Positions 29,916 to 38,000 of a DNA stretch of 64,000 bases are shown here, piece by piece (position 1 is the stretch's first letter; each line of letters starts with the position of its first letter). A program made the translations under genes and the position numbers. Source of the DNA: Streptomyces sp. NBRC 109706 (GTDB lineage Bacteria > Actinomycetota > Actinomycetes > Streptomycetales > Streptomycetaceae); assembly GCF_000974485.1 (NCBI RefSeq), contig NZ_BBOM01000015.1:1-64000 (forward strand), given 5' to 3'. Under the pieces are notes generated by a model. That model was not told where the DNA came from and ran no database searches. It saw only the letters and a list, made by a program, of their open reading frames with translations.

Positions 29916-30838
29916 CGATCGAGGTCAGCCACACCCTTGGCGAGCGGATCACGGTCAGCGCCGGGGACGTCGAGCTGTTGGCGTACGTCTACCGTCCGGA
30001 CGCGGATCCGTTCGAGTCCCGTAAGCCCTATATCCATCCGTTGCGGACCCTCGCCGGTCGGCTGGTCTCCGGTTATCGGCCCAATGACCACCGGTGGCAC
30101 AAGGGCCTGCAGATGACGGCCAGCCATCTCTCGGAGCAGAACTTCTGGGGTGGCAACTCCTATCTCGGCCCGGACCGGGGCTATCAGCGGGTCGACGAGC
30201 GGGTCGGTTCGATGCGGCACGACGGGTTCTCCGAGCTGGCGGCCACCGAGGACACGTTCCGGTTGGCCGAGGATCTGACGTGGGTGGCGAACGACGGTGC
30301 CGAGTGGGCGCGGGAGGAGCGCGGCATCACGGTGCACTCGGTGCGTCCCGAGTCCGGTTCCTGGGCGTTGGACTGGTCGATCCGGCTGACCAATGTCCGT
30401 GCGGAGCCGTTGCGGTTCGGCTCGCCGACCACGGCGGGGCGGGAGATGGCCGGCTACACCGGGTTGCAGTGGCGTGGGCCGAGGGACTTCACCGGTGGTG
30501 AGGTGTTCGGCCCGGAGGAGGGGGTGGATGCCGAGGGGATGATGGGTTCCCGGGGCCCGTGGTTGGCGTTCGGCGCGGCGCATGACGATGTTGACGCGCG
30601 TTCCACGCTGGTGTTCGCGCATGCCCCGGAGAATCTGGATCCGGCGCGGGCCGTGCACGAATCGCACTGGTTCGTGCGGTCCACTCCGATTCCGACGGTG
30701 GCGTTCTCCTGGGCGTTCTTCGAGGAGTTCGAGCTGCTGCCGGGCGCGACGTTCGCCTACCGCTACCGGGTGGTGGTGGCCGACGGCGACTGGGACCGGG
30801 AGCGGGTCGCCGGGCATCTGAGGGGGCTGGGCTGGTGA
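29912..30838 (+). CDS. DUF6807 (PmoA-like) family protein
   Basis: A 308-residue protein of the family often annotated 'PmoA' or DUF6807, commonly found in carbohydrate-use operons beside Gfo/Idh enzymes. Characteristic pieces include KPYIHPLRTLAG, NDHRWHKGLQMT, FWGGNSYL and GREMAGYTGLQWRG. The name does not imply methane oxidation; the biochemical role is unknown to me. ATG 29912 overlaps the upstream stop (ATGA) and its own stop overlaps the cupin start (GTGA), so all three genes are coupled. Confidence 0.8.
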   Translation: MTIEVSHTLGERITVSAGDVELLAYVYRPDADPFESRKPYIHPLRTLAGRLVSGYRPNDHRWHKGLQMTASHLSEQNFWGGNSYLGPDRGYQRVDERVGSMRHDGFSELAATEDTFRLAEDLTWVANDGAEWAREERGITVHSVRPESGSWALDWSIRLTNVRAEPLRFGSPTTAGREMAGYTGLQWRGPRDFTGGEVFGPEEGVDAEGMMGSRGPWLAFGAAHDDVDARSTLVFAHAPENLDPARAVHESHWFVRSTPIPTVAFSWAFFEEFELLPGATFAYRYRVVVADGDWDRERVAGHLRGLGW

Positions 30839-31575
30839 GTCTGCCGAATCCGCTGCCGGGGGCCGTGGGGCTCTCGCATCTGCGGGCGTACGACTGGGAG
30901 GCGGCCGACGGGGTGTGCGGTGGCAGCCCGCATCTGCATCTGGTGTGTACGGAGGCGTATGTGGTCACCGGTGGGCGTGGCGCGGTGCAGACGTTGAGCC
31001 CGGACGGTTACCGCGATGTCCCGTTGGAGGCGGGTGCGGTGGCGTGGTTCACGCCGGGCACGGTGCATCGGATGGTGCAGGGGGGTGAGCTGCGGATCAC
31101 GGTACTGATGCAGAACAGCGGTCTGCCGGAGGCGGGTGACGCGGTGTTCACCTTCCCGGCCGAGGTGTTGGCCGATCCGGAGCGGTATGCCTCGGTGGCG
31201 CGGCTGCCCGGGGGGACGGATGGCGAGGTCGCGGCGGCCGCGCGGCGGCGCAGGGATCTGGCGGTGGAGGGCTATCTGCCGCTGCGGGCGGCGCTGCGGG
31301 ACGGGGACGCGGGGCCGTATCGGGAGTTCCAGCGGGCCGCCGCCGGGCTGGTGCGGGAGCGGGTGTCCGGTTGGCGGGAGCTGTGGCGGGCGGGTGCGCT
31401 GGCGACGGCGGAGCGCACCGGGGCGCAGTTGGACGCGTTGGAGGCGGGTGCGCCCGACTATCTGGCGGACGCGACCGCGTCTCATTCGGTGCCCTCGCGG
31501 GTCGGGGGCTATGGCATGTGTGGGCGGCGCGACGAGTACGAGGTGCCGGGCACCACGGTGTCGCGGGACGACTGA
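30835..31575 (+). CDS. Cupin-domain protein
   Basis: A 246-residue protein with one cupin barrel in the first half. The likely metal ligands are His33 and His35 in PHLHL, Glu40 in CTEAY, and His78 in GTVHRM. The C-terminal half is helical and unrecognised (AARRRRDLAVEGYLPL and onward). GTG 30835 overlaps the previous stop. It is the third gene of the sugar-type operon and may be an isomerase, a dioxygenase or a binding protein; the sequence does not decide. A hairpin follows the stop. Confidence 0.78.
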   Translation: MSLPNPLPGAVGLSHLRAYDWEAADGVCGGSPHLHLVCTEAYVVTGGRGAVQTLSPDGYRDVPLEAGAVAWFTPGTVHRMVQGGELRITVLMQNSGLPEAGDAVFTFPAEVLADPERYASVARLPGGTDGEVAAAARRRRDLAVEGYLPLRAALRDGDAGPYREFQRAAAGLVRERVSGWRELWRAGALATAERTGAQLDALEAGAPDYLADATASHSVPSRVGGYGMCGRRDEYEVPGTTVSRDD

Positions 31576-31594
31576 ACGGCCGGCGGACAGGCGG

Positions 31595-31630
31595 GAACGC
31601 CCGGTGCCCCTCGCGGGGTGCCGGGCGTTC
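31595..31630. terminator. Terminator hairpin after the cupin gene
   Basis: GAACGCCCGG pairs with CCGGGCGTTC (10 bp), followed inward by two mismatches and a CCCC/GGGG stem around a TCGC loop. It lies 20 bp after the cupin stop. Confidence 0.75.
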
Positions 31631-31689
31631 TCGTGTGTCGGCCCGTCACCCGTTCGGAGGAGAGTCAACGTCGAGGCGGCGCCCAGGAC

Positions 31690-31735
31690 TTGACAGCGAC
31701 TCACTTTTGACAGTTACTCTCTAATAACAGTGACT
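31690..31735 (+). promoter_or_regulatory. Efflux-operon promoter/operator with repeated TTGACAG-NN-ACTC
   Basis: Two direct repeats, TTGACAGCGACTC (31690-31702) and TTGACAGTTACTC (31707-31719), are offset by 17 bp. The first TTGACA can pair with TACTCT (31715-31720) as -10 with a 19-bp spacer. An inverted repeat, GTTACT-N4-AATAAC (31713-31728, one mismatch), overlaps it. The TetR protein encoded two genes downstream is the natural candidate to bind here. Confidence 0.5.
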
Positions 31736-31752
31736 TCCGAATGAGGTGTGTC

Positions 31753-33447
31753 ATGAGTGCCGAACACGACCCGCCCCCCGAGGAGCGGTATGACAACCCA
31801 CGCCGTTGGTGGGCGCTTGGCGCACTGGTCGCGTCCGCTCTGGTGCTGAGCTTCGACATCACGATCCTGAATGTCGCCCTTCCCACGCTGGCGGCCGATC
31901 TTGAGGCGAGCACCACCCAGCAGCAGTGGATCGTCGACGCGTTCCTGGTCGTCTTCGCCGCCGCGATGCTGCCGGCGGGCCTGTTGGGTGACCGGTTCGG
32001 GCGCCGCAGAATGCTGATCGTCGGCCTCACCGCGCTGCTGGCCGGCTCGGCCGTCGGCGCGCTGGTGGACAGCGCCGAGCCGCTGATCGCGGCGCGCGCG
32101 GTGATGGGTCTCGGCGCGGCGCTGGTCGCCCCGCTGGCCCTGTCCGTGGTGCCCACCCTCTTCGGGCCGGGCGAGCGGGCCAAGGCGGTCGCGGCGCTCG
32201 GCGCGGCGCTGGCGGCCGGTATGCCGCTGGGCCCGCTGGTGGGTGGCTGGTTGCTCGACCACTACTGGTGGGGCTCGATCTTCCTGGTCAATGTGCCGAT
32301 GGCGGCGGCCGGTGTGCTCGCCTGTGTGCTGCTGCTGCCGGAGTCCAAGGACCCGGCGGCGCCCAGGGTGGACGCGATCAGTTCGGTGCTGGCGGTGGCC
32401 GGCCTGGCCACGCTGGTCTTCGGCGTCATCGAGGGGCCGAGCCGGGGCTGGGACGATCCGCTGGTCATCGGGACGCTGATCGGATCGGTGCCGATCCTGG
32501 CGGGTCTGGTGCTGCGGGAGCGCAAGCGGGACCATCCGATGCTCGATGTGAGCCTGCTGCGGAACCGTGGCTTCGCCTGGAACACCGTCACGGTCGCCCT
32601 GGTCACCATGATCATGACGGGGCTGCTCTTTGTCGTCCCGCAGTATCTGCAGGCCGTGCGCGGCGCGGACGCGATGACGACGGGCGTGCAACTGATGCCG
32701 ATGATGGGCGGGTTGCTGGTCGGCACGCGGATCGTGGTGCCGTTGCAGCGGGCGCTGGGCGCGCGGGCGATGATCGTGGCCGGTCTGGTGGTGCTGGCGG
32801 CCGCCGGCATCGTCGGCAGCACCACGGAGGCGGGTTCGGGCTATGGCCTGACGGCGACCTGGCTGACCATCACCGGGGTGGGCGCGGGCCTCGCGCTGGT
32901 GCCCGCGATGGACACGGCGCTTGAGCATCTGCCGTCGGACCGGGCCGGCGTCGGCTCGGGCATGTTGATGACCACCCGGCAGCTGGGCAGTGCGATCGGA
33001 GTGGCGCTGCTGGGCAGCCTGTTGACGCAGACGTACCAGAACCGGCTGTCGGTCGACGGTCTTCCGGAGGCCGCGGCGGATGTGGTCGGGCACTCGGTGG
33101 TGGCGGCGCATCTGGTCGCCGACGAGATCGGCGGCACGGCCGGGGCCGGCCTGGCGGACTCGGCCAACTCGGCCTTTATGGACGGGATGAGCCTGAGCCT
33201 GCTGGTGAGCGCCGGTGCCGCGCTGGTCACGGCGCTGCTCGCCGGGCTGCTGCTGCCGTCCCGCCCGCCGGAGCACGCCGATGAGCCGTCGCCGGAGAAG
33301 CCGTCGTCGGAGGAGGCGTCATCGGAGGGCGACGGCGCCGGCGCGGACGGTGCGACGGTGAGCGCCCCTCGGGACGGGGAGCCGCGCGCGGCCGAGTCCG
33401 TCGGCGGTGCCGGCCTGGCCAGCGGCGACTCCGAGCGCGAAGAATAG
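31753..33447 (+). CDS. MFS drug efflux transporter, DHA2 family (14 TM)
   Basis: A 564-residue membrane protein with about 14 hydrophobic segments. DHA2 motifs are present: LSFDITILNVALPTLAADL in TM1, DRFGRRR (motif A) after TM2, and GPLVGGWLLDHYWW near TM5. The C-terminal 70 residues are a Ser/Glu/Asp-rich cytoplasmic tail. ATG 31753 is preferred over 31741 because GAGGTG stands 5-6 bases upstream. Together with the TetR gene 4 bp after its stop it forms a typical self-regulated efflux pair. It flanks the PKS cluster and could export the ionophore, but a pathway-independent drug pump is equally possible. Confidence 0.92.
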   Translation: MSAEHDPPPEERYDNPRRWWALGALVASALVLSFDITILNVALPTLAADLEASTTQQQWIVDAFLVVFAAAMLPAGLLGDRFGRRRMLIVGLTALLAGSAVGALVDSAEPLIAARAVMGLGAALVAPLALSVVPTLFGPGERAKAVAALGAALAAGMPLGPLVGGWLLDHYWWGSIFLVNVPMAAAGVLACVLLLPESKDPAAPRVDAISSVLAVAGLATLVFGVIEGPSRGWDDPLVIGTLIGSVPILAGLVLRERKRDHPMLDVSLLRNRGFAWNTVTVALVTMIMTGLLFVVPQYLQAVRGADAMTTGVQLMPMMGGLLVGTRIVVPLQRALGARAMIVAGLVVLAAAGIVGSTTEAGSGYGLTATWLTITGVGAGLALVPAMDTALEHLPSDRAGVGSGMLMTTRQLGSAIGVALLGSLLTQTYQNRLSVDGLPEAAADVVGHSVVAAHLVADEIGGTAGAGLADSANSAFMDGMSLSLLVSAGAALVTALLAGLLLPSRPPEHADEPSPEKPSSEEASSEGDGAGADGATVSAPRDGEPRAAESVGGAGLASGDSEREE

Positions 33448-33451
33448 CCGC

Positions 33452-34108
33452 ATGAGTGCCACGTCCGTACCGCACACCCCCGCCGCTTCCGCTCCCAGAA
33501 CGGATCTGCGGGAGCGGAAGAAGCTCCGTACCCGCCAGGCGATCTGGGACGCCGCCTACCGGCTCTTCGCCGAGCGCGGCTATGACGCGACCCGGGTGGA
33601 TCAGATCGCCCAGGCAGCCGAGGTCTCCGTCAGTACCGTGTTCCGCTACTTCCCGACCAAGGAGGACATCGTGCTCTCCGAGGGTTCGGGGCGGGTGGAG
33701 CCCGTGATGGAGGCCGCGATGCTGGCCCGGCCGGCGGAGGAGGCGCCGTTGACGGCGCTGCGGGCGGCGATCCACGAGACGTTGGCGCGGCTTTCGGAGC
33801 AGCCGGAGGCGTTCGCCAAGGCGGAGCAGCGGATGCGGCTGATCGCGACGGTGCCGGCGCTCAGGTCCCGGATGCAGGAGAATCTGGCGGCGACCACGGA
33901 GTATCTGACCAGGGCTCTGTCGGAACGCACCGGCTATCCCATCGACAGCCTGGAGCTGCGGGTCTTTGTCGGCGCCGTGATCGGCGGGTTCAGGGAGACC
34001 TTGATGTACTGGGCCACCCAGGAGCGTCCCGAGGATCTGCGGGTGATCATCGACCGGGCGATCGACGTCCTGGAGACCGATCTCGCCTCCCAGCTCGGGC
34101 CCGCCTGA
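33452..34108 (+). CDS. TetR-family transcriptional regulator
   Basis: A 218-residue repressor-type protein. The N-terminal DNA-binding part contains RQAIWDAAYRLFAERGYDAT and the HTH DQIAQAAEVSVSTVFRYFP (about 50-68). The C-terminal ligand domain is helical and unassigned. ATG 33452 is 4 bp after the efflux gene's stop. The gene probably represses its own operon through the repeats at 31690-31735. A perfect 36-bp palindrome follows downstream. Confidence 0.92.
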   Translation: MSATSVPHTPAASAPRTDLRERKKLRTRQAIWDAAYRLFAERGYDATRVDQIAQAAEVSVSTVFRYFPTKEDIVLSEGSGRVEPVMEAAMLARPAEEAPLTALRAAIHETLARLSEQPEAFAKAEQRMRLIATVPALRSRMQENLAATTEYLTRALSERTGYPIDSLELRVFVGAVIGGFRETLMYWATQERPEDLRVIIDRAIDVLETDLASQLGPA

Positions 34109-34124
34109 CAGGCCCGCACAGACC

Positions 34125-34160
34125 GGACCCCTGGCCGTGGGCGCCCACGGCCAGGGGTCC
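34125..34160. terminator. Perfect 36-bp palindrome, bidirectional terminator
   Basis: Two 18-base arms with no spacer form a perfect inverted repeat between the convergent TetR gene (stop 34108) and thioesterase gene (stop 34209). It would end transcription of both the efflux operon and the right-hand PKS operon. Confidence 0.85.
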
Positions 34161-34163
34161 ACC

Positions 34164-34189
34164 CCTTTCACCGTTACCTTTCACCGTTA
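34164..34189 (+). repeat. 13-bp tandem repeat, two copies
   Basis: CCTTTCACCGTTA occurs at 34164-34176 and again, exactly, at 34177-34189, just after the palindromic terminator. Confidence 0.8.
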
Positions 34190-34208
34190 CCGTTCGCCGT
34201 CCGGCGGG

Positions 34209-35003
34209 TCAGCAGGTGGCGGCGCCGGCCCGGCGTTCGAACGCGGCGATGCCGGCGGCGACGGTGTCGGCGACCTGGGACCACTGCTCGCTGAGGTAGA
34301 AGTGGCCGCCGGGGAAGACCCGCAGATCGAAGGCGGCGGTGGTGTGGCGACCCCAGGGCGCCATCTGTTCCACCGGTGCCCTTTCGTCGTCGACGCCGAC
34401 CAACGCCGTGATGGGGCAGTCGAGTTCACGCCCCGCTCGGTGGCGGTAGCTCTCCACGGCGCGGTAGTCGGCGCGCAGTGCCGGCAGGATCATCTCCAGC
34501 ACCTCCTGGTCCTCCAGCAGGCTGGTGGCGGTGCCGCTGAGTTCCCGTAGCGCGTCGATCAGTTCGGCGTCGCCACGCTGGCGCACCGTGTCGGGAACGT
34601 GCACGGAGGGCGCGCGGCGGCCGGAGGCGATCAGCCCGAGGAGCGGGATATCGCTCTCGGCCTCCAGGCGGCGCGCCACCTCGTAGGCGATGACGGCCCC
34701 CATGCTGTGGCCGAAGAGCACCAGCGGCTGTTCGTCGCCCTGCCGCAGCTCCTCGAAGATCCGGTCGGCCAGCGCCTCGACGCTGGTCAGCGGCGTCTCG
34801 TTGAGCCGGTCCTGACGGCCCGGGTACTGCACCGCCCGCACGTCAGCGACGCCGTCGACGCCGCCGAGGCGGGCGGCCAGCGGATAGTAGAACCAGGCGG
34901 CGCCGCCGGCGTGCGGGAAACAGAGCAGCCGCAGCCGACCGCTGGAGTACTCCGCTCCGAAGCCGCGTATCCACAGGTCACCGGGGTCGTGGGCGAGTGC
35001 CAT
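34209..35003 (-). CDS. Type II thioesterase (alpha/beta hydrolase)
   Basis: A 264-residue stand-alone thioesterase. It has LLCFPHAGGAAWFY (26-39), the nucleophile Ser100 in FGHSMGAV, a likely acid in GVDDERAPV (Asp205 or Asp206) and His234 in PGGHFYL. Such enzymes remove stalled acyl groups from PKS carrier proteins. Since none of the PKS proteins here carries a TE domain, this enzyme could alternatively release the finished polyether, the role proposed for discrete hydrolases such as MonCII and NanE; the sequence looks more like a standard editing enzyme. It is the last gene of the right-hand PKS group, 70 bp after the PKS stop, with GGAAGAG before the ATG. Confidence 0.88.
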   Translation of the reverse strand: MALAHDPGDLWIRGFGAEYSSGRLRLLCFPHAGGAAWFYYPLAARLGGVDGVADVRAVQYPGRQDRLNETPLTSVEALADRIFEELRQGDEQPLVLFGHSMGAVIAYEVARRLEAESDIPLLGLIASGRRAPSVHVPDTVRQRGDAELIDALRELSGTATSLLEDQEVLEMILPALRADYRAVESYRHRAGRELDCPITALVGVDDERAPVEQMAPWGRHTTAAFDLRVFPGGHFYLSEQWSQVADTVAAGIAAFERRAGAATC

Positions 35004-35073
35004 GGGGTTCTCTTCCTCACTCCTTGGGTCGGCCCCGGACGCCTGACGACGTCCGGGGCCGGTGGGGATGGGG

Positions 35074-38000
35074 TCAGCCCGCCGCGACGACGGTGTCGGG
35101 GAGCCCGGCCAGCGAGGTGTGGAGCCAGTAGCGCTCCCGCTGGAAGGGGTAGGTCGGCAGGTCGACAGCGCCCGCCGGCACGCCGGCGAACACCCGGCGC
35201 CACTCCAGCGGAACGCCGGCGGTGTGCAGTCGGGCCAGCGCGGTCAGCAGCGCCCGGTCCGGGTGCGGGCCGGCGACGGGGGCCGCGTGGGCGCCGTCGC
35301 CCAGCGGCAGGGGGACGCCGGCGTGCGCCGTGGACGGCGGGGCGATCGGCCCGGTCGCCGACCAGGCCGCGTCCCAGTAGGCGGGTGACCGCAGTTCGGC
35401 CGCGTCGACCGGATCGCCGGTGACCGGGTGGGTGACGGGGGCCAGCGGCGCCCGCCAGTCCAGGCCGGCCAGCGTCGACGCGGTGACGCCCCGCCCCTCG
35501 GCCAGGGTCAGCAGCAACGTGACCGCGTCCGCCGGGTCGAGCGCCTCGGCGGCCAGCGCGGCGGCGACGGCGCCCGGGCCCCGGCCGCCGACGGAGGCCA
35601 CCGGCACCTCCCACGCGCGCAGCAGCCGGAAGAGGGCGTACTCAACGGCGAACGAGGCGGCCGGTCCTGCCGGGGAGCCGCTGTCGGGCGCGCCGACGCC
35701 AGGGGTGCCGGCGGTGAGCAGCGCGTCGAGCACCGATGACGGCAGCTTCGGGTCGAGTTGGGCGCAGATCGCGTCCAACGCGTCGGCGAACGGCCGGTGT
35801 TGGGCGTAGAGGGCGGCGACGGCGGCGGGTTCGGTGCCCGCGCCGGCGCAGAGCACGGCCGCGGCCCGTTCCCCTCGGGGGGCGACGCCGGTCAGCACCG
35901 CCGGATGGTCGCCGCCGTCGGCGATGGCGGCGAGCCCGTCGAGGAGTTCCGCCCGGTCGTCGGTGAGCAGCACCGCCCGGTGGGCGAACGGGGTGCGGCC
36001 CACCGCCTGGGTCCAGGCGGCGTCGGCCAGCGCGGTGTCCGGCGCGGCCAGCAGCCGGGCCCGCAGCCGGGCGGCCTGCTGCCGCAGCGCCGTCTCGTCC
36101 CTGGCCGTCAGCGGCACCGGCAGCAGCCGGCCGTCCTGCTGACGGACCGTCAACTCATCGGTCTCCTCTGGTTGTTCGAGGATGACATGGACCTTGGTGC
36201 CGCTGGCGCCGAACGAGGAGACGCCGGCGCGGCGGGGCCGGCCCGTCGCCGGCCAGGGGATGGTCTTGGTGAGCAACCGCACGCCGCCCTCGGACCATTC
36301 GACGCGGCTGGAGGGCTCGTCGGAGTGGAGCAGTCGCGGCAGCACCCCATGGTGCATGGAGAGCACCGTCTTGATGACGCCGATGACGCCCGAGGCCGCC
36401 TGCGGATGCGCGATATTGGACTTCACGGTGCCCAGCCACAGCGGCCGGTCGGTGTCCCGGCCCGCGCCATAGACCGACATCAGGGCCTGCGCCTCGATGG
36501 CGTCGCCCAGTTCGGTGCCGGTGCCATGGCCCTCGACGACGTCGATCTCGTCGGGGCGCAACCCCGCGTTGGCCAGCGCCTGGCGCAACACCCGTTGCTG
36601 GGAAGGGCCGTTGGGGGCGCCGAGGCCGTTGCTCGCGCCGTTGTGGTTGATGGCGGTGCCCCGGATCACGGCGAGCACCCGGTGGCCGCGTTCCCGCGCG
36701 GTGGAGAGGCGTTCCACCACCAGCACGCCGGCGCCCTCGCCCCAGCCGGTGCCGTCGGCGTCCTCCGCATAGGACTTGCAGCGGCCGTCCTCGGCGGCGC
36801 CGACGCCCATGCCGGGGGAGACCGCCGGGTTGGCCAGCACGGACGCGCCGCCGACCAACGCCATCCCGCAGTCGCCCTGCCGCACCGCCTGGCAGGCGAG
36901 ATGCAGCGCGACCGAGGACGAGGAGCAGCCGGTGTCCAGGGTCAGCACGGGGCCTTCGAGTCCGAGGGTGTAGGCGATGCGGCCGGCGGCCAGCGCCGGG
37001 GAGACGCCGCCGTTGAGGTGCGGACGGCTCTCGTCCGGCACCTCCTGGAGGCCGGTCCAGTAGCCCTGCGAGAAGGAGCCGACAAAGACGCCGACGGGCT
37101 CGCCGCGCAGCGATCCGGGGGCGACGCCGGCGCGTTCGACGGCCTCCCAGGACATTTCGAGGAGCAGCCGGTGCTGGGGGTCCATGGCCAGCGCCTCGTG
37201 GTCGGGGATACCGAAGAACGAGGCGTCGAACGAGGCGGCGTCACGCAGGAATCCGCCCTGCTGCACATAGCGCATGCCGGGCACGTCGACGCCGGCTTCG
37301 ATCAGCGCGTCGACGTTCCAGCCACGGTCGGTGGGCAGCGCGCCGACGGCGTCGCGTTCGTCGGCGACCAGCTGCCACAGCGCGTCCGGGTCGTCGACGC
37401 CGCCGGGCAGCCGGCAGGCCATGCCGACGATGACGACGGGGTCGTCGTCGGGGGCGGCGGCCTGGGCGGGGGCGGCGAGAGCGGGCCGACCGTCGGTGTC
37501 GTCGGCGCCTTCGATGCCGTCGAGGACCAGTCCGCGCAGATGGGCGGCGAGGGCCTGGGGCGTGGGGTGGTCGAAGACCAGGGTGGCCGGCAGCTTGAGG
37601 CCGGTGTCCACGCCGAGGCGGTTGCGGAGTTCGACGGACGTCAGGGAGTCGAAGCCCAGCTCGCGGAACGGGCGGCCGGCGTCGACGGCCTCCGGGGAGC
37701 CATGGCCGAGGACGGCCGCGATCTGCCCGGTGACCAGGTCGAGCACGGCGCGTTCCCGTTCCCCCCTGGGGAGTTGGGCGAGCCGGTCGGCCAGCGCGCC
37801 ACTTTCGCCGGGGGCGCCGGTGGCGGTGGCGGGCCGCTGTTCGGCGGCGGCCAGCAGCTGGCGGACCTCGGCCAGCTCCCCCAGGTAGGGGCGCGGGCGG
37901 CTGTCGACGGTGGGCGCGCCGGCGGCCTGGCCGCCCCATTCGATATGGGCGAGGGCGACGGCGGTCTCGTCGTGGTCGAGGACCTTGCGGAAGGCGCGCA

